Of a stretch of DNA of 64,000 bases, positions 1-9,176 are shown in pieces. The notes under the pieces were generated by a model, which was given only the letters and a program-made list of their open reading frames with translations, was not told where the DNA came from and did not search any database. Numbering within the stretch: position 1 is the stretch's first letter; the number at the start of each line of letters is the position of its first letter. Position numbers and translations under genes: made by a program. The stretch is taken from positions 1-64,000 of the forward strand of contig CAZHQW010000001.1 in assembly GCA_964534745.1 (NCBI GenBank), in the 5' to 3' direction. Source of the stretch: G020354785 sp964534745. Lineage in GTDB: Bacteria > Bacteroidota > Bacteroidia > Bacteroidales > UBA10428.

Positions 1-2
1 AT

Positions 3-284
3 GGCATTAATCCGGCCGATTTGGCAGGTCCGGTCACAAAACAGGAAATTATGGATGAGCGCCTCCGTGAGTTTGCTATTGAAGGCGAACGGTTTTTTGA
101 TTTAGTGAGATGGCACGAGGCTTATAATGTTATCAACGGAATCCGCATGGAATGGTGGGACTTCGATGGATACAACTCCAATTATAATAGCTTGATTTAT
201 ACCGAACCTAAAAACGACTTTTTCCCACTTCCTTCAATAGAAGTGCAGAAAAACAGTAATTTAAAGCAGTATGCCGGCTGGTAA
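3..284 (+). CDS. SusD/RagB family protein, C-terminal fragment
   Basis: The reading frame is open from the window edge, so the N-terminus, lipoprotein signal and most of the TPR-like fold lie upstream. What remains shows the SusD C-terminal signature: an ER-x-REFA-x-EGERFFDLVRW block followed by FFPLPSIE and the closing LKQYAGW, which matches the usual family ending. SusD proteins are outer-membrane lipoproteins that cap a SusC TonB-dependent channel and bind glycans or peptides; a susC partner would be expected just upstream, outside the window. A strong hairpin follows the stop codon, so this ends its operon. The substrate cannot be told from the fragment. Confidence 0.9.
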   Translation, partial: GINPADLAGPVTKQEIMDERLREFAIEGERFFDLVRWHEAYNVINGIRMEWWDFDGYNSNYNSLIYTEPKNDFFPLPSIEVQKNSNLKQYAGW

Positions 285-298
285 TTATAGGGTACATA

Positions 299-347
299 AA
301 AAAGGAATGTTATTTGGAAAGCCAAACAACATTCCTTTGTTTTTTTG
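299..347. terminator. bidirectional terminator between susD tail and tmRNA
   Basis: The arms 301-311 (AAAGGAATGTT) and 328-338 (AACATTCCTTT) pair perfectly, and the loop itself holds a second TTGG/CCAA pairing. Runs of A before and T after make it usable from both strands, which fits two converging transcripts, the SusD operon and the tmRNA. Confidence 0.85.
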
Positions 348-363
348 GTATAACTATGGATTG

Positions 364-763
364 TGGAGCTGGGCGGAATCGAACCGCCGTCCAAACAAGT
401 AACCGGAAAGCTTTCTACATGCTTATCCTGTTGTTGGTTTTCGTGTAGAGGCTGGTAACAGGCAACCGGACCGGAACCTTATCTCTTGTGTTTTCGCCCG
501 GATTTAAGAGAATCACCCGGACTATCCCTGTTCACGATGTACCCCTTTATCCGCAACCACAGGGAAAGGTTTTGGAGGAGCAGCCCGTCCCCGCTACCTA
601 GAGCAGGGATTAAGCATTAAATCTACTAAACTTCGATTAAGCTGCGAGCGCGAAGTTTGATTCGCCATTTATTATTAGTCGCATTTCAGTTTTACGGGTT
701 AAAATGCATAGCCCGGCATGCTGACTTACCAATTTACCTTGCTGTCAAATCCAGGTCAGCCCC
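364..763 (-). ncRNA. ssrA: tmRNA (ssrA)
   Basis: On the minus strand the RNA begins GGGGCTGACCTGGATTTGAC (763 downwards), the canonical tmRNA 5' end, and finishes with GGCGGTTCGATTCCGCC and the acceptor strand CAGCTCC plus discriminator A at 364. The 7-bp acceptor stem pairs; CCA is not encoded (CAA follows). The tag reading frame lies at 637-666 with resume codon GGC and reads GESNFALAA before TAA, so stalled peptides would receive A-GESNFALAA. tmRNA with SmpB releases ribosomes from broken mRNAs and marks products for ClpXP and related proteases. A TAATTTTG box (780-787, minus) lies about 20 nt upstream of the mature 5' end and could be the promoter of a precursor. Confidence 0.96.
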
Positions 764-811
764 AAATATTTTTATGACACAAAATTACAAAATTTATGCC
801 ACTTTTGGTAG

Positions 812-1465
812 CTATTTCGCGTTCTTAAGATCTATTATCATCTGACGGGGATCATCGGACTTGAAAATAGCGGTTCCCGTCACCAGCACATCTACCCCTG
901 CATTATAAAGCTGAGCGGCATTGCGTATGTTCACTCCCCCGTCCACTTCAATGAGGGCACCGGACTTCTTTTTAACTATAAGCTCCTTTAACCTTTTTAT
1001 CCTGTCATAAGAATTCTCAATGAACAGTTGTCCGCCATAGCCCGGATTTACCGAGAGGATAAGTACAAGGTCAAGATATTCAATAATATCTTCAAGCAGG
1101 GAAACAGGGGTATGCGGATTTAAGGCAACACCTGCCCTCATGCCCAGTTCCTTTATCTGCTGTATAGTCCGGTTCAAATGAACACATGCTTCATAGTGGA
1201 CAGTCAGGTTACTTGCTCCGGCTTCTTTTGCCCTTTTCAGGTATTTATATGGTTCAACGATCATAAGATGCACATCCAGCGGCTTTTCGGCCAGTTTATG
1301 AACGTGCTCGATAATCGGAAATCCAAAGGAAATATTGGGCACATACACTCCATCCATTACATCAAAATGTATCCAGTCGGCTTCACTTTCATTAACCATG
1401 GTAATCTCATCCTGCAAGCGGTTAAAGTCGGCTGCCAGAATTGAAGGAGCAATCAAACGCTTCAT
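812..1465 (-). CDS. rpe: ribulose-phosphate 3-epimerase
   Basis: 217 aa, full length for the family, a single TIM barrel. It interconverts ribulose 5-phosphate and xylulose 5-phosphate in the cytosolic non-oxidative pentose phosphate pathway. Motifs seen: N-terminal IAPSILAADF, the metal and catalytic block HFDVMDGVYVPNISFG at about 33-48, DVHLMI at about 64-69, SVNPGYGGQ at about 139-147, and EVDGGVN near 174 carrying the second catalytic aspartate. It lies downstream of rpoD on the same strand with a weak hairpin between them, so co-transcription is possible but not shown. Confidence 0.96.
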   Translation of the reverse strand: MKRLIAPSILAADFNRLQDEITMVNESEADWIHFDVMDGVYVPNISFGFPIIEHVHKLAEKPLDVHLMIVEPYKYLKRAKEAGASNLTVHYEACVHLNRTIQQIKELGMRAGVALNPHTPVSLLEDIIEYLDLVLILSVNPGYGGQLFIENSYDRIKRLKELIVKKKSGALIEVDGGVNIRNAAQLYNAGVDVLVTGTAIFKSDDPRQMIIDLKNAK

Positions 1466-1511
1466 CTGTAGTAATTTTAATTTGACACAAAAATATAATT
1501 TTAATAAAACA

Positions 1512-1545
1512 TAAAAGAGGAAATTTTAATATTTCCCCTTTTTTC
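1512..1545 (-). terminator. weak hairpin after rpoD
   Basis: AAAAGAGGAAAT (1513-1524) pairs with ATTTCCCCTTTT (1531-1542) with one mismatch and a 6-nt loop. The U-rich tract on the minus strand is short. It could act as a terminator or attenuator between rpoD and rpe. Confidence 0.4.
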
Positions 1546-1565
1546 CTTTTCATGGCAGGTTTTGT

Positions 1566-2429
1566 TTATCCCAGGTAGGTTTTTAATATCTTGCAGCGGG
1601 TAGCATTCTTAAGGCGCTTAATGGCCTTTTCTTTAATCTGCCGGACCCTCTCCCTGGTCAGGTTGAATACTTCCCCTATTTCCTCGAGCGTATGGGGATG
1701 CTTACCGTTCAGCCCGAAATACAGGCGGATAATATTTGCTTCCCTGAAAGTGAGGGTTGACAGCACCCTCTCTATTTCCTTCCTCAGGGAGTCGGTCAGC
1801 AAGCCTTTATCCGGACTGGGAGTATCTTTATTCAGGAGCACTTCGTACATATTCCCTTCTTCCCCCTGCTGCAGCGGTGCATCCATGGATACATGCCTTC
1901 CTGCCGTCTTCAGCGATTCCTTTACATCATCGGGTGCCAGCTCCAGCGTGAATGCCACCTCCTGGACCGAGGGTTCCCTTTCAAATTTCTGCTCCAGCTC
2001 GGATAACGTTTTGTTTATCTTGTTTATCGATCCAATCTTATTCAGGGGAAGGCGCACTATTCTTGCCTGCTCTGCCAGTGCCTGCAATATTGACTGCCTG
2101 ATCCACCAGACAGCATATGATATAAACTTAAAACCCCTTGTTTCGTCAAATCTCTGGGCTGCCTTTATAAGTCCGAGGTTACCTTCATTAATAAGGTCAG
2201 GTAAACTAAGTCCCTGGTTCTGGTATTGTTTGGATACCGATACAACAAATCTCAGGTTGGCTTTAATAAGTTTTTCCAGTGCTTTATCATCACCATTTTT
2301 GATCCTTCTGGCAAGCTCAACTTCTTCTTCAGCGGTAATGAGATCAACTTTCCCTATTTCATGCAAATATTTATCAAGAGAAGGGGTTTCACGGTTCGTA
2401 ACTTGTTTGATAATTTTGAGCTGTCTCAT
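1566..2429 (-). CDS. rpoD: primary sigma factor RpoD/SigA (Bacteroidota type)
   Basis: 287 aa, the compact length typical of the Bacteroidota housekeeping sigma factor, which lacks the long N-terminal region 1.1 of the proteobacterial form. It directs RNA polymerase to TAnnTTTG-type promoters. Seen in order: region 1.2 (SLDKYLHEIGKVDLI), region 2 with ANLRFVVSVSKQYQNQG, LINEGNLGLIKAAQRFD and the -10 recognition and melting segment FISYAVWWIRQSI, region 3, and region 4 with the helix-turn-helix TLEEIGEVFNLTRERVRQI near the C-terminus. Divergent from rho across a 414-bp AT-rich spacer. Confidence 0.96.
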   Translation of the reverse strand: MRQLKIIKQVTNRETPSLDKYLHEIGKVDLITAEEEVELARRIKNGDDKALEKLIKANLRFVVSVSKQYQNQGLSLPDLINEGNLGLIKAAQRFDETRGFKFISYAVWWIRQSILQALAEQARIVRLPLNKIGSINKINKTLSELEQKFEREPSVQEVAFTLELAPDDVKESLKTAGRHVSMDAPLQQGEEGNMYEVLLNKDTPSPDKGLLTDSLRKEIERVLSTLTFREANIIRLYFGLNGKHPHTLEEIGEVFNLTRERVRQIKEKAIKRLKNATRCKILKTYLG

Positions 2430-2843
2430 ATTAAATGGGACTTAGTGTTGTAAATTTGTTGTGACGATAACGCGCATGAATTTTTTTATAGTATTTATAG
2501 GTATTATATAAAAAAAATATTACTTTTGAAATACTACATTATATGTATTGAGCTGCCAGATCCTTGTCAACGAACCTATTTTTTCATAAATAACTATAAG
2601 CCACTAAAATTAAAAAAAATTTATTAAATTTTAATATTTGTAAAATATTTTATCTTTTTTTTTGGTAATTCTAAGTAAATACTTATTATTGCATTGAATT
2701 ACCGATAGGAGTTAACCAGTTGATTGTTGATGTCATATCCCTATACAATTTGAAAATTATCCTATAATAATTACATAACATCTTAATTTTTGTTTTTAGA
2801 TCTCAATTTATATATTTAATTATATTATTAATATCCCTGATTT
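2430..2843. other. 414-bp AT-rich divergent intergenic region rpoD/rho
   Basis: No open frame of credible length and no RNA family that I recognise. It must hold the promoters of both divergent genes. One match to the Bacteroidota -7 consensus, TACTTTTG, sits at 2521-2528 on the plus strand, which would give rho a leader of roughly 310 nt. No convincing minus-strand box for rpoD was found by eye. Confidence 0.5.
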
Positions 2844-4433
2844 ATGTATGATATTTTAGAACTGAATAAGAAGCTTGTTTCAGAGCTTAGAGATATTGCC
2901 AAGGAGCTAAATATCAAGAAAATTGATTCTCTGAAAAAGCAGGATCTGGTGTATAAAATTCTGGATCAGCAGGCTATCAGTGCAACCGGCACAAAAAAGG
3001 AGAATGAAATGGCAATGAAAAGAACAAGGTGGCCTTTAAAGAGAGATACCCGTAAAGAAGAAAAAAGGCCGATAGAAATAAAGAAACAGAATCAGCAATA
3101 TAGTGATAACGATAAGGAAAAACTGGTTGATGAGACAATTGAGCTGCTGGATAAGGAACAAAAGATGAGGGATGCAGATGAAATAAACAATAACATGCCT
3201 AAAAACGACACAGTTGTTGAGTTTGATACAAACAAACAGGAAAAAAGTGATGTAGAAGCTTATGTTAAGCCAAGACCTGAAATAAGGCGCCAGGATAAGC
3301 AATTCGAATTTGACGGAATTATCAGCAATTCGGGGGTTCTCGAGATTATGCCCGACGGTTACGGATTTTTAAGGTCTTCGGATTATAATTACCTTAATTC
3401 ACCGGATGATATATACGTTTCACAGTCCCAGATAAAACTGTTCGGACTGAAGACGGGCGATACCGTAAAGGGAACCATAAGGCCGCCAAAAGAGGGAGAA
3501 AAATATTTTCCCCTTATTAAGGTAGAAGAAATAAACGGCCGTGATCCTGATTTTATCAGGGACAGGATTCCTTTTGACTACCTCACCCCCTTGTTTCCGA
3601 ATGAAAAATTTACTTTGATACGGCCCGGAGAGTCCAGTGCACTGTCGGTCCGTATTGTTGATATGTTCAGTCCGATTGGCAAGGGACAGCGGGGACTTAT
3701 AGTAGCACAGCCGAAAACAGGAAAGACCGTCCTGCTTCAGGATATTGCAAATGCCATTGCTGCCAATCATCCTGAGGCATATTTAATTATTCTTCTTGTT
3801 GACGAGCGGCCTGAAGAAGTTACGGATATGGCCAGGAACGTCAGGGGAGAGGTGATATCATCAACGTTTGATGAGCCTGCAGAGAGGCACGTAAGGATTG
3901 CAAATATAGTGCTCGAAAAAGCAAAGAGACTTGTGGAATGCGGGCATGACGTGGTAATTCTGCTTGATTCAATAACCAGGCTGGCCAGGGCCTTTAATAC
4001 AATTGCACCTGCCTCGGGGAAGGTATTATCAGGAGGTGTCGATTCCAATGCTTTACATAAACCAAAGAGATTTTTTGGGGCAGCAAGGAATATTGAAAAC
4101 GGGGGGTCACTTACCATACTGGCAACTGCACTTACTGAGACAGGATCAAAGATGGACGACGTTATTTTTGAGGAATTCAAGGGCACTGGAAATATGGAAC
4201 TGCAGCTTGACCGTAAGCTTTCAAACAGGCGTATTTATCCTTCTGTTGACATTACAGCATCAAGCACAAGAAGGGAGGAGCTGTTATTGAATAAGAATTT
4301 CCTTAATAAGATATGGATACTCAGGAAATACCTTACTGACATGAATTCTATCGAGGCTATGGAATTTCTGAGGGAAAGACTGGCAAAAACCGAATCGAAT
4401 GAAGAGTTTTTGATCTCTATGAATGGGGAATAG
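2844..4433 (+). CDS. rho: transcription termination factor Rho
   Basis: 529 aa RNA-dependent hexameric ATPase that terminates transcription. Seen: Rho N-terminal helical domain (1-45), then about 105 residues rich in K, E, Q and D (about 46-155), then the cold-shock RNA-binding domain (about 156-232, with MPDGYGFLR), the P-loop AQPKTGKT at about 288-295, the LLVDERPEEV Walker-B region, and the conserved LDSITRLARAFN. The charged insert makes it longer than the E. coli protein (419 aa). Bacteroides Rho proteins carry a much longer disordered insert reported to drive condensate formation; this one is shorter, so that property cannot be assumed. A clear terminator follows. Confidence 0.97.
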   Translation: MYDILELNKKLVSELRDIAKELNIKKIDSLKKQDLVYKILDQQAISATGTKKENEMAMKRTRWPLKRDTRKEEKRPIEIKKQNQQYSDNDKEKLVDETIELLDKEQKMRDADEINNNMPKNDTVVEFDTNKQEKSDVEAYVKPRPEIRRQDKQFEFDGIISNSGVLEIMPDGYGFLRSSDYNYLNSPDDIYVSQSQIKLFGLKTGDTVKGTIRPPKEGEKYFPLIKVEEINGRDPDFIRDRIPFDYLTPLFPNEKFTLIRPGESSALSVRIVDMFSPIGKGQRGLIVAQPKTGKTVLLQDIANAIAANHPEAYLIILLVDERPEEVTDMARNVRGEVISSTFDEPAERHVRIANIVLEKAKRLVECGHDVVILLDSITRLARAFNTIAPASGKVLSGGVDSNALHKPKRFFGAARNIENGGSLTILATALTETGSKMDDVIFEEFKGTGNMELQLDRKLSNRRIYPSVDITASSTRREELLLNKNFLNKIWILRKYLTDMNSIEAMEFLRERLAKTESNEEFLISMNGE

Positions 4434-4454
4434 AAATGAATTTCTTTATATATT

Positions 4455-4478
4455 AGCGGGTATACCCCGCTTTTTTTA
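4455..4478 (+). terminator. rho terminator
   Basis: AGCGGG (4455-4460) and CCCGCT (4466-4471) form a 6-bp GC-rich stem with a TATAC loop, followed by a run of T. Confidence 0.85.
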
Positions 4479-4546
4479 TTTATTTTTAATAAAAATGAAT
4501 AACTCTTAAATGTTATAAAACAGTATTAAAAATCATCGATTTCTTA

Positions 4547-4554
4547 TAATTTTG
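4547..4554 (+). promoter_or_regulatory. candidate -7 box for nifJ (TAATTTTG)
   Basis: Exact match to the Bacteroidota TAnnTTTG consensus 52 nt before the nifJ start. No TTTG at the expected -33 spacing, so only half of the promoter is supported. Confidence 0.5.
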
Positions 4555-4605
4555 TATTTCCCTATTTGAATATAAACGTAAAACATTAAAAATTAGAGTA
4601 TTAAA

Positions 4606-7600
4606 ATGACTGATAAGAGTAGATTTATAACCTGTGACGGGAATTATGCCGCCTCACATGTTGCGTATATATTTAGCGAAGTAGCAGCGATTTATCCTAT
4701 TACACCCTCATCAACCATGGCAGAGTATATTGACGAATGGTCGGCCGCAGGAAGAAAGAATGTTTTCGGTGAGGTAGTGCGGGTAACAGAAATGCAATCT
4801 GAAGGCGGAGCATCAGGGGCAGTTCATGGCTGCCTCCAGGCCGGAGCTTTAACCTCAACATTTACGGCTTCACAAGGTCTTTTATTGATGATCCCCAATA
4901 TGTATAAAATATCGGGTGAGTTTCTGCCGGCCGTATTTCATGTTTCGGCGCGCAGCCTTGCTGCTCAGGCATTATCAATATTTGGTGACCACAGTGATGT
5001 TATGTCTACAAGAAATACGGGATTTGCACTTCTTGCTACAGGAAGTGTCCAGGAAATAATGGATATAGCTGGTGTGGCGCATCTTGCTGCAATAAAATCA
5101 AGGATTCCCTTCCTTCATTTTTTTGATGGATTCAGGACTTCACATGAGATACAGAAAGTCTGGGCCCCGACAAATGAGGATATGGCCGGACTGATAGATT
5201 ATAAAGCTTTACAGGAGTTCAGGGACAGGGCACTTAATCCGGAACATCCTGTAACCAGGGGAACTGCACAGAACCCCGATATTTATTTCCAGGCAAGGGA
5301 GGCAGGTAACAGGTTTTATGATCCTGTGCCGGATATGGTTGAAGACTATATGCAGCAGATTGGTAAAATATCGGGCCGCGAGTATCATCCCTTTACATAT
5401 TATGGTCATAAAGAGGCAGATAATATAATAATGGCAATGGGATCTGTTACTGAAACAATACGGGAAGTAGTTGACTATCTAAATAAGCAGGGTAAAAAGA
5501 CAGGTCTTGTTGCAGTGCACCTCTACCGTCCTTTTTCATCAAAATACATGCTGAGGGCCATTCCGGCTACGGTTAAGAAAATAGCGGTCCTTGACCGGAC
5601 AAAAGAACCGGGGGCAGAAGGAGAGCCTTTATACCTGGATGTAAGGAATGTATATTACAGGAAAGAAAATGCACCTGTTATTGTCGGGGGGAGATACGGA
5701 CTAAGTTCCAAAGACACCACACCGGCAATGATCGTTGGTGTTTTTGAAAACCTTGAACAGGCAGAGCCGAAAAACAGATTTACTGTCGGAATAGACGATG
5801 ACGTAACTTATACTTCTCTGCCCCTGAAAGAAGAAATAAGTATTTCCGAACCCGGCACGTTTGAGGGCAAGTTCTATGGCATTGGTGCAGACGGAACAGT
5901 CAGCGCAAATAAGAATTCAATAAAGATCATAGGAGAAAATACAGATAAATATGCCCAGGCTTATTTTGCGTACGATTCAAAAAAATCAGGTGGTATTACA
6001 ATATCGCACCTTAGATTCGGAGATAAAATTATACGGTCAACTTACTACGTTGGAACCCCTGATCTTGTTGCATGCCATGTTCCTGCATACATTGACAAGT
6101 ACGACATGCTTAAAGGCATAAAGAAGAACGGCACATTTTTGTTGAACAGCATATGGGATGCTGAAGAAACAAAGCGCAGGTTGCCGGACAAAATGAAAAA
6201 AACCCTGGCAGAGAAGATTATTAATTTCTATATAATAAATGCAACGCAGATAGCGGAGGAAATCGGACTGGGAGGGAGGACAAATACGATAATGCAGTCC
6301 GCTTTCTTCAAAATAGCCAATATCATACCTTATGACAATGCGGTAACTGAAATGAAGAAGGCAATTATTAAAACTTTCGGGAGGAAGGGTGAAGATATTG
6401 TTAATATGAACCATGCTGCAGTAGACAGGGGAGGAGAGATAGAGAAGGTCAGTATACCTAAAGAATGGGCAGATATTAAAATCAGGGAAAAGGAAGAGGC
6501 TGATCTCAACCTGCCGCCGTTTGTCAGGGATGTGGCAGTACCAATAAATTTGCTTAAAGGTGATGATCTGAAGGTCAGTGCATTTTTAGACCGTGAAGAC
6601 GGTACATTCCCGCCCGGAACCACTGCCTATGAAAAACGTGGTGTTGCGGTACATGTCCCCGAGTGGATACCTGATCTTTGTATCCAGTGCAACCAGTGCG
6701 CTTATGTGTGTCCCCACTCCTGCATAAGGCCATTCCTGTTAAATGAAAAGGAAATGAAAGGGCTGCCCGAAGGTACGGCCACCCTTGATGCCAGGGGTAA
6801 GGAATTTGAAGGATTGAAATACAGGCTCCAGGTTAGTGTGCTTGATTGCACGGGCTGCGAGGTGTGCGTGGAGACATGTCCGACAAAAGAGAAAGCCCTG
6901 GTTATGAAGACCCTTGAATCACAGCTGGATGAAGTGGCAAGGTGGGACTATATAGCAGGAAATGTAACATATAAAACCGATAATATAGAGATTGAAAAAT
7001 CCGTTAAAAACAGCCAGTTTGCACAGCCTCTTTTTGAATTCTCGGGAGCGTGTGCAGGATGCGGGGAAACACCCTATATAAAAGTTGCCACCCAGCTGTT
7101 TGGTGACAGGATGATTATTGCCAATGCTACCGGCTGTTCATCAATATACGGAGGTACTGCTCCTTCCACACCTTATTGCACGAACCTCGAAGGCAAGGGA
7201 CCGGCATGGGCCAACTCACTGTTTGAAGATAATGCCGAGTACGGCTACGGCATAGCGACTGGTATAAGAAAGCTGAGGGAGCGAATAGCTATTAAAATGC
7301 AGGATGCAATAAACGGGAAATCATTGCTCTCTGAAGGGACAAAACAGGCGTTTAAGGAGTGGATAGAGGGTAAAGATGATGCGGCACTCTCAAAGGCTGC
7401 TTCTGCAAAAGTCATAAAATCACTGGAGAAAGAAAAAGACCCGGTTGCCAAAGAAATACTTGATTTAAAGCAGTACCTGATAAAGAAATCTGTCTGGGTC
7501 ATAGGCGGTGACGGATGGGCTTACGATATCGGCTATGGAGGACTCGATCATGTCATTGCTTCAGCTGAGGATGTCAATATGCTTGTCCTCGATACCGAGG

Positions 7601-8148
7601 TATATTCAAATACAGGGGGACAGTCATCAAAGGCAACACCCATAGGGGCAGTAGCAAAATTTGCTGCATCGGGCAAAAAGATAAGGAAAAAGGATCTGGG
7701 AGCTATGGCAATGACATACGGATATGTCTATGTCGCACAGGTTGCCATTGGTGCCAGCCAGAACCAGTTTCTCAAGGCGCTGCGGGAAGCCGAAGCCTAT
7801 AAAGGTCCATCAGTAATAATTGCATATTCGCCATGCATAAACCACGGACTGAGGGCAGGCATGGGTAAATCACAGGTAGAACAGAAACGAGCTGTGGAAG
7901 CAGGCTACTGGCATCTATACAGGTATAATCCTCTGCTGGAGAAGGAAGGTAAAAATCCTTTCGAGCTGGATTCAAAGGAACCGGACTGGAGTAAGTTTCA
8001 GGATTTTCTTAACGGTGAGGTCAGGTATACATCACTGAAAAAGGGATTTCCCATGGAAGCAAAAGAACTTTTTGCTGCCGCTGAAAAAGATGCTAAGTGG
8101 AGATATAACAGTTATAAACGTATGGCTTCGATGGATTTTTCCCAATAA
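4606..8148 (+). CDS. nifJ: pyruvate:ferredoxin (flavodoxin) oxidoreductase
   Basis: 1180 aa single-chain enzyme that oxidatively decarboxylates pyruvate with CoA to acetyl-CoA and CO2 and reduces ferredoxin; cytosolic. Seen: N-terminal domain I (YPITPSSTMAEY near residue 31), the two-cluster ferredoxin insert with CIQCNQCAYVCPHSC (about 691-705) and CTGCEVCVETCP (about 748-759), the third-cluster and TPP domain starting ACAGCGETPY (about 815), and GGDGWAYDIGYGGLDHV followed by LDTEVYSNTGGQSS, the TPP/Mg pocket. All expected cysteines are present. The reduced ferredoxin made here is a plausible electron source for the hydrogenase operon at 53295-64000. Monocistronic or leading into the yqgF-def pair 37 nt downstream. 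Confidence 0.97.
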   Translation: MTDKSRFITCDGNYAASHVAYIFSEVAAIYPITPSSTMAEYIDEWSAAGRKNVFGEVVRVTEMQSEGGASGAVHGCLQAGALTSTFTASQGLLLMIPNMYKISGEFLPAVFHVSARSLAAQALSIFGDHSDVMSTRNTGFALLATGSVQEIMDIAGVAHLAAIKSRIPFLHFFDGFRTSHEIQKVWAPTNEDMAGLIDYKALQEFRDRALNPEHPVTRGTAQNPDIYFQAREAGNRFYDPVPDMVEDYMQQIGKISGREYHPFTYYGHKEADNIIMAMGSVTETIREVVDYLNKQGKKTGLVAVHLYRPFSSKYMLRAIPATVKKIAVLDRTKEPGAEGEPLYLDVRNVYYRKENAPVIVGGRYGLSSKDTTPAMIVGVFENLEQAEPKNRFTVGIDDDVTYTSLPLKEEISISEPGTFEGKFYGIGADGTVSANKNSIKIIGENTDKYAQAYFAYDSKKSGGITISHLRFGDKIIRSTYYVGTPDLVACHVPAYIDKYDMLKGIKKNGTFLLNSIWDAEETKRRLPDKMKKTLAEKIINFYIINATQIAEEIGLGGRTNTIMQSAFFKIANIIPYDNAVTEMKKAIIKTFGRKGEDIVNMNHAAVDRGGEIEKVSIPKEWADIKIREKEEADLNLPPFVRDVAVPINLLKGDDLKVSAFLDREDGTFPPGTTAYEKRGVAVHVPEWIPDLCIQCNQCAYVCPHSCIRPFLLNEKEMKGLPEGTATLDARGKEFEGLKYRLQVSVLDCTGCEVCVETCPTKEKALVMKTLESQLDEVARWDYIAGNVTYKTDNIEIEKSVKNSQFAQPLFEFSGACAGCGETPYIKVATQLFGDRMIIANATGCSSIYGGTAPSTPYCTNLEGKGPAWANSLFEDNAEYGYGIATGIRKLRERIAIKMQDAINGKSLLSEGTKQAFKEWIEGKDDAALSKAASAKVIKSLEKEKDPVAKEILDLKQYLIKKSVWVIGGDGWAYDIGYGGLDHVIASAEDVNMLVLDTEVYSNTGGQSSKATPIGAVAKFAASGKKIRKKDLGAMAMTYGYVYVAQVAIGASQNQFLKALREAEAYKGPSVIIAYSPCINHGLRAGMGKSQVEQKRAVEAGYWHLYRYNPLLEKEGKNPFELDSKEPDWSKFQDFLNGEVRYTSLKKGFPMEAKELFAAAEKDAKWRYNSYKRMASMDFSQ

Positions 8149-8185
8149 CCTGCTTTCCAGGCTGACAGGTCTAAAAGTATTTAAA

Positions 8186-8611
8186 TTGGGACGCATTATT
8201 GCTATAGATTACGGAAGAAAAAGGACAGGACTTGCTGTAACTGATCCCCTGAGGTTAATAGCAAATAATCTGAAGGCAATATCTTCGTCAGAAATATTTG
8301 ATTTTCTGGCCGGATATTTTTCAAGGGAAAAAGTTGACATAATAGTAGTGGGATACCCGAGAAGATTGAACAATCAACCCTCTGAATCTGTTTTATACAT
8401 CGAGCCGTTCATTAAAAAGCTTGAAAAGATGTTTCCTGATAAGGAAATAGTGCTTATGGATGAAAGGTTTACTTCAAAAATAGCCTTTAAAAGCATGATT
8501 GAAGGAAACCTGAAAAAGAAGAAGAGAAGAGACAAAGGATTAATAGATATAATAAGTGCAAATTTGATATTACAGTCGTACCTCGATTACAACAGGAATT
8601 TAAATGGATGA
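8186..8611 (+). CDS. yqgF: Holliday junction resolvase-like RuvX/YqgF
   Basis: 141 aa when started at the TTG codon at 8186, directly before GRIIAIDYGRKRTGLAVTDP, where family members begin. The frame also opens at 8072, but that start would overlap nifJ by 77 bp and add 38 residues absent from the family, and no ATG or GTG lies between. RNase H-like fold; YqgF proteins act in 5' pre-16S rRNA maturation and possibly junction resolution. Seen: the DYG catalytic strand, VGYPRRLNNQPSESV, and LMDERFTS with the D/E pair. Overlaps def by 8 bp, suggesting coupled translation. Confidence 0.92.
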   Translation: MGRIIAIDYGRKRTGLAVTDPLRLIANNLKAISSSEIFDFLAGYFSREKVDIIVVGYPRRLNNQPSESVLYIEPFIKKLEKMFPDKEIVLMDERFTSKIAFKSMIEGNLKKKKRRDKGLIDIISANLILQSYLDYNRNLNG

Positions 8612-9173
8612 TGAAAGAACAATATACCCGGTGTTTTTGTACGGATCACCAGTATTGAGAAAGGTGTCAGTAGAAATTGACAGGGACTTCGACGGACTGA
8701 AAACCCTTGTTGACGATATGTTTGAGACCATGTACCGTGCTGATGGAATGGGACTGGCAGCTCCGCAGATAGGCAAATCATTAAGAATGTTCGTGGCGGA
8801 TGCTACATCGTTGAAAGATGAAGATCCTTCACTAGAGGATTTTAAAAAGGCTTTTATAAATCCGGAAATTATTGAAGAAGACGGTGAAGACTGGTCATTT
8901 AATGAGGGATGTTTAAGTATACCCCAAATAAGGGAAGATGTTGTAAGAAAGAAGAGAATAAGGGTCAGATATTACGACGAAAACTGGAACTCACATGACG
9001 AGTACTTTGATGGTGTTAAAGCCAGGGTTATACAGCACGAAACAGATCACCTGAACGGGGTCCTGTTTACAGACAAGGTCACCCCCCTTAAAAAGAAATT
9101 GTTGAAAAGCAAGCTCAGGGATATTGCCAAAGGCAGGGTAGAAGTCAAATACCCTGTCAGGATAAAGAAGTAA
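8604..9173 (+). CDS. def: peptide deformylase
   Basis: 189 aa metalloenzyme that removes the N-formyl group from nascent proteins. The three family motifs are intact: GMGLAAPQIG (48-57), EGCLSIP (101-107, metal-binding Cys103) and QHETDH (144-149, two metal-binding His and catalytic Glu). The start codon overlaps the end of yqgF. It converges with the gene at 9177, only 3 nt away, with no room for a separate terminator. Confidence 0.97.
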   Translation: MDDERTIYPVFLYGSPVLRKVSVEIDRDFDGLKTLVDDMFETMYRADGMGLAAPQIGKSLRMFVADATSLKDEDPSLEDFKKAFINPEIIEEDGEDWSFNEGCLSIPQIREDVVRKKRIRVRYYDENWNSHDEYFDGVKARVIQHETDHLNGVLFTDKVTPLKKKLLKSKLRDIAKGRVEVKYPVRIKK

Positions 9174-9176
9174 TAT

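Noticed and set aside
657..845. Plus-strand frame of 62 codons
   Set aside because: It lies across the tmRNA tag region and 5' end on the other strand and has no protein-like features.
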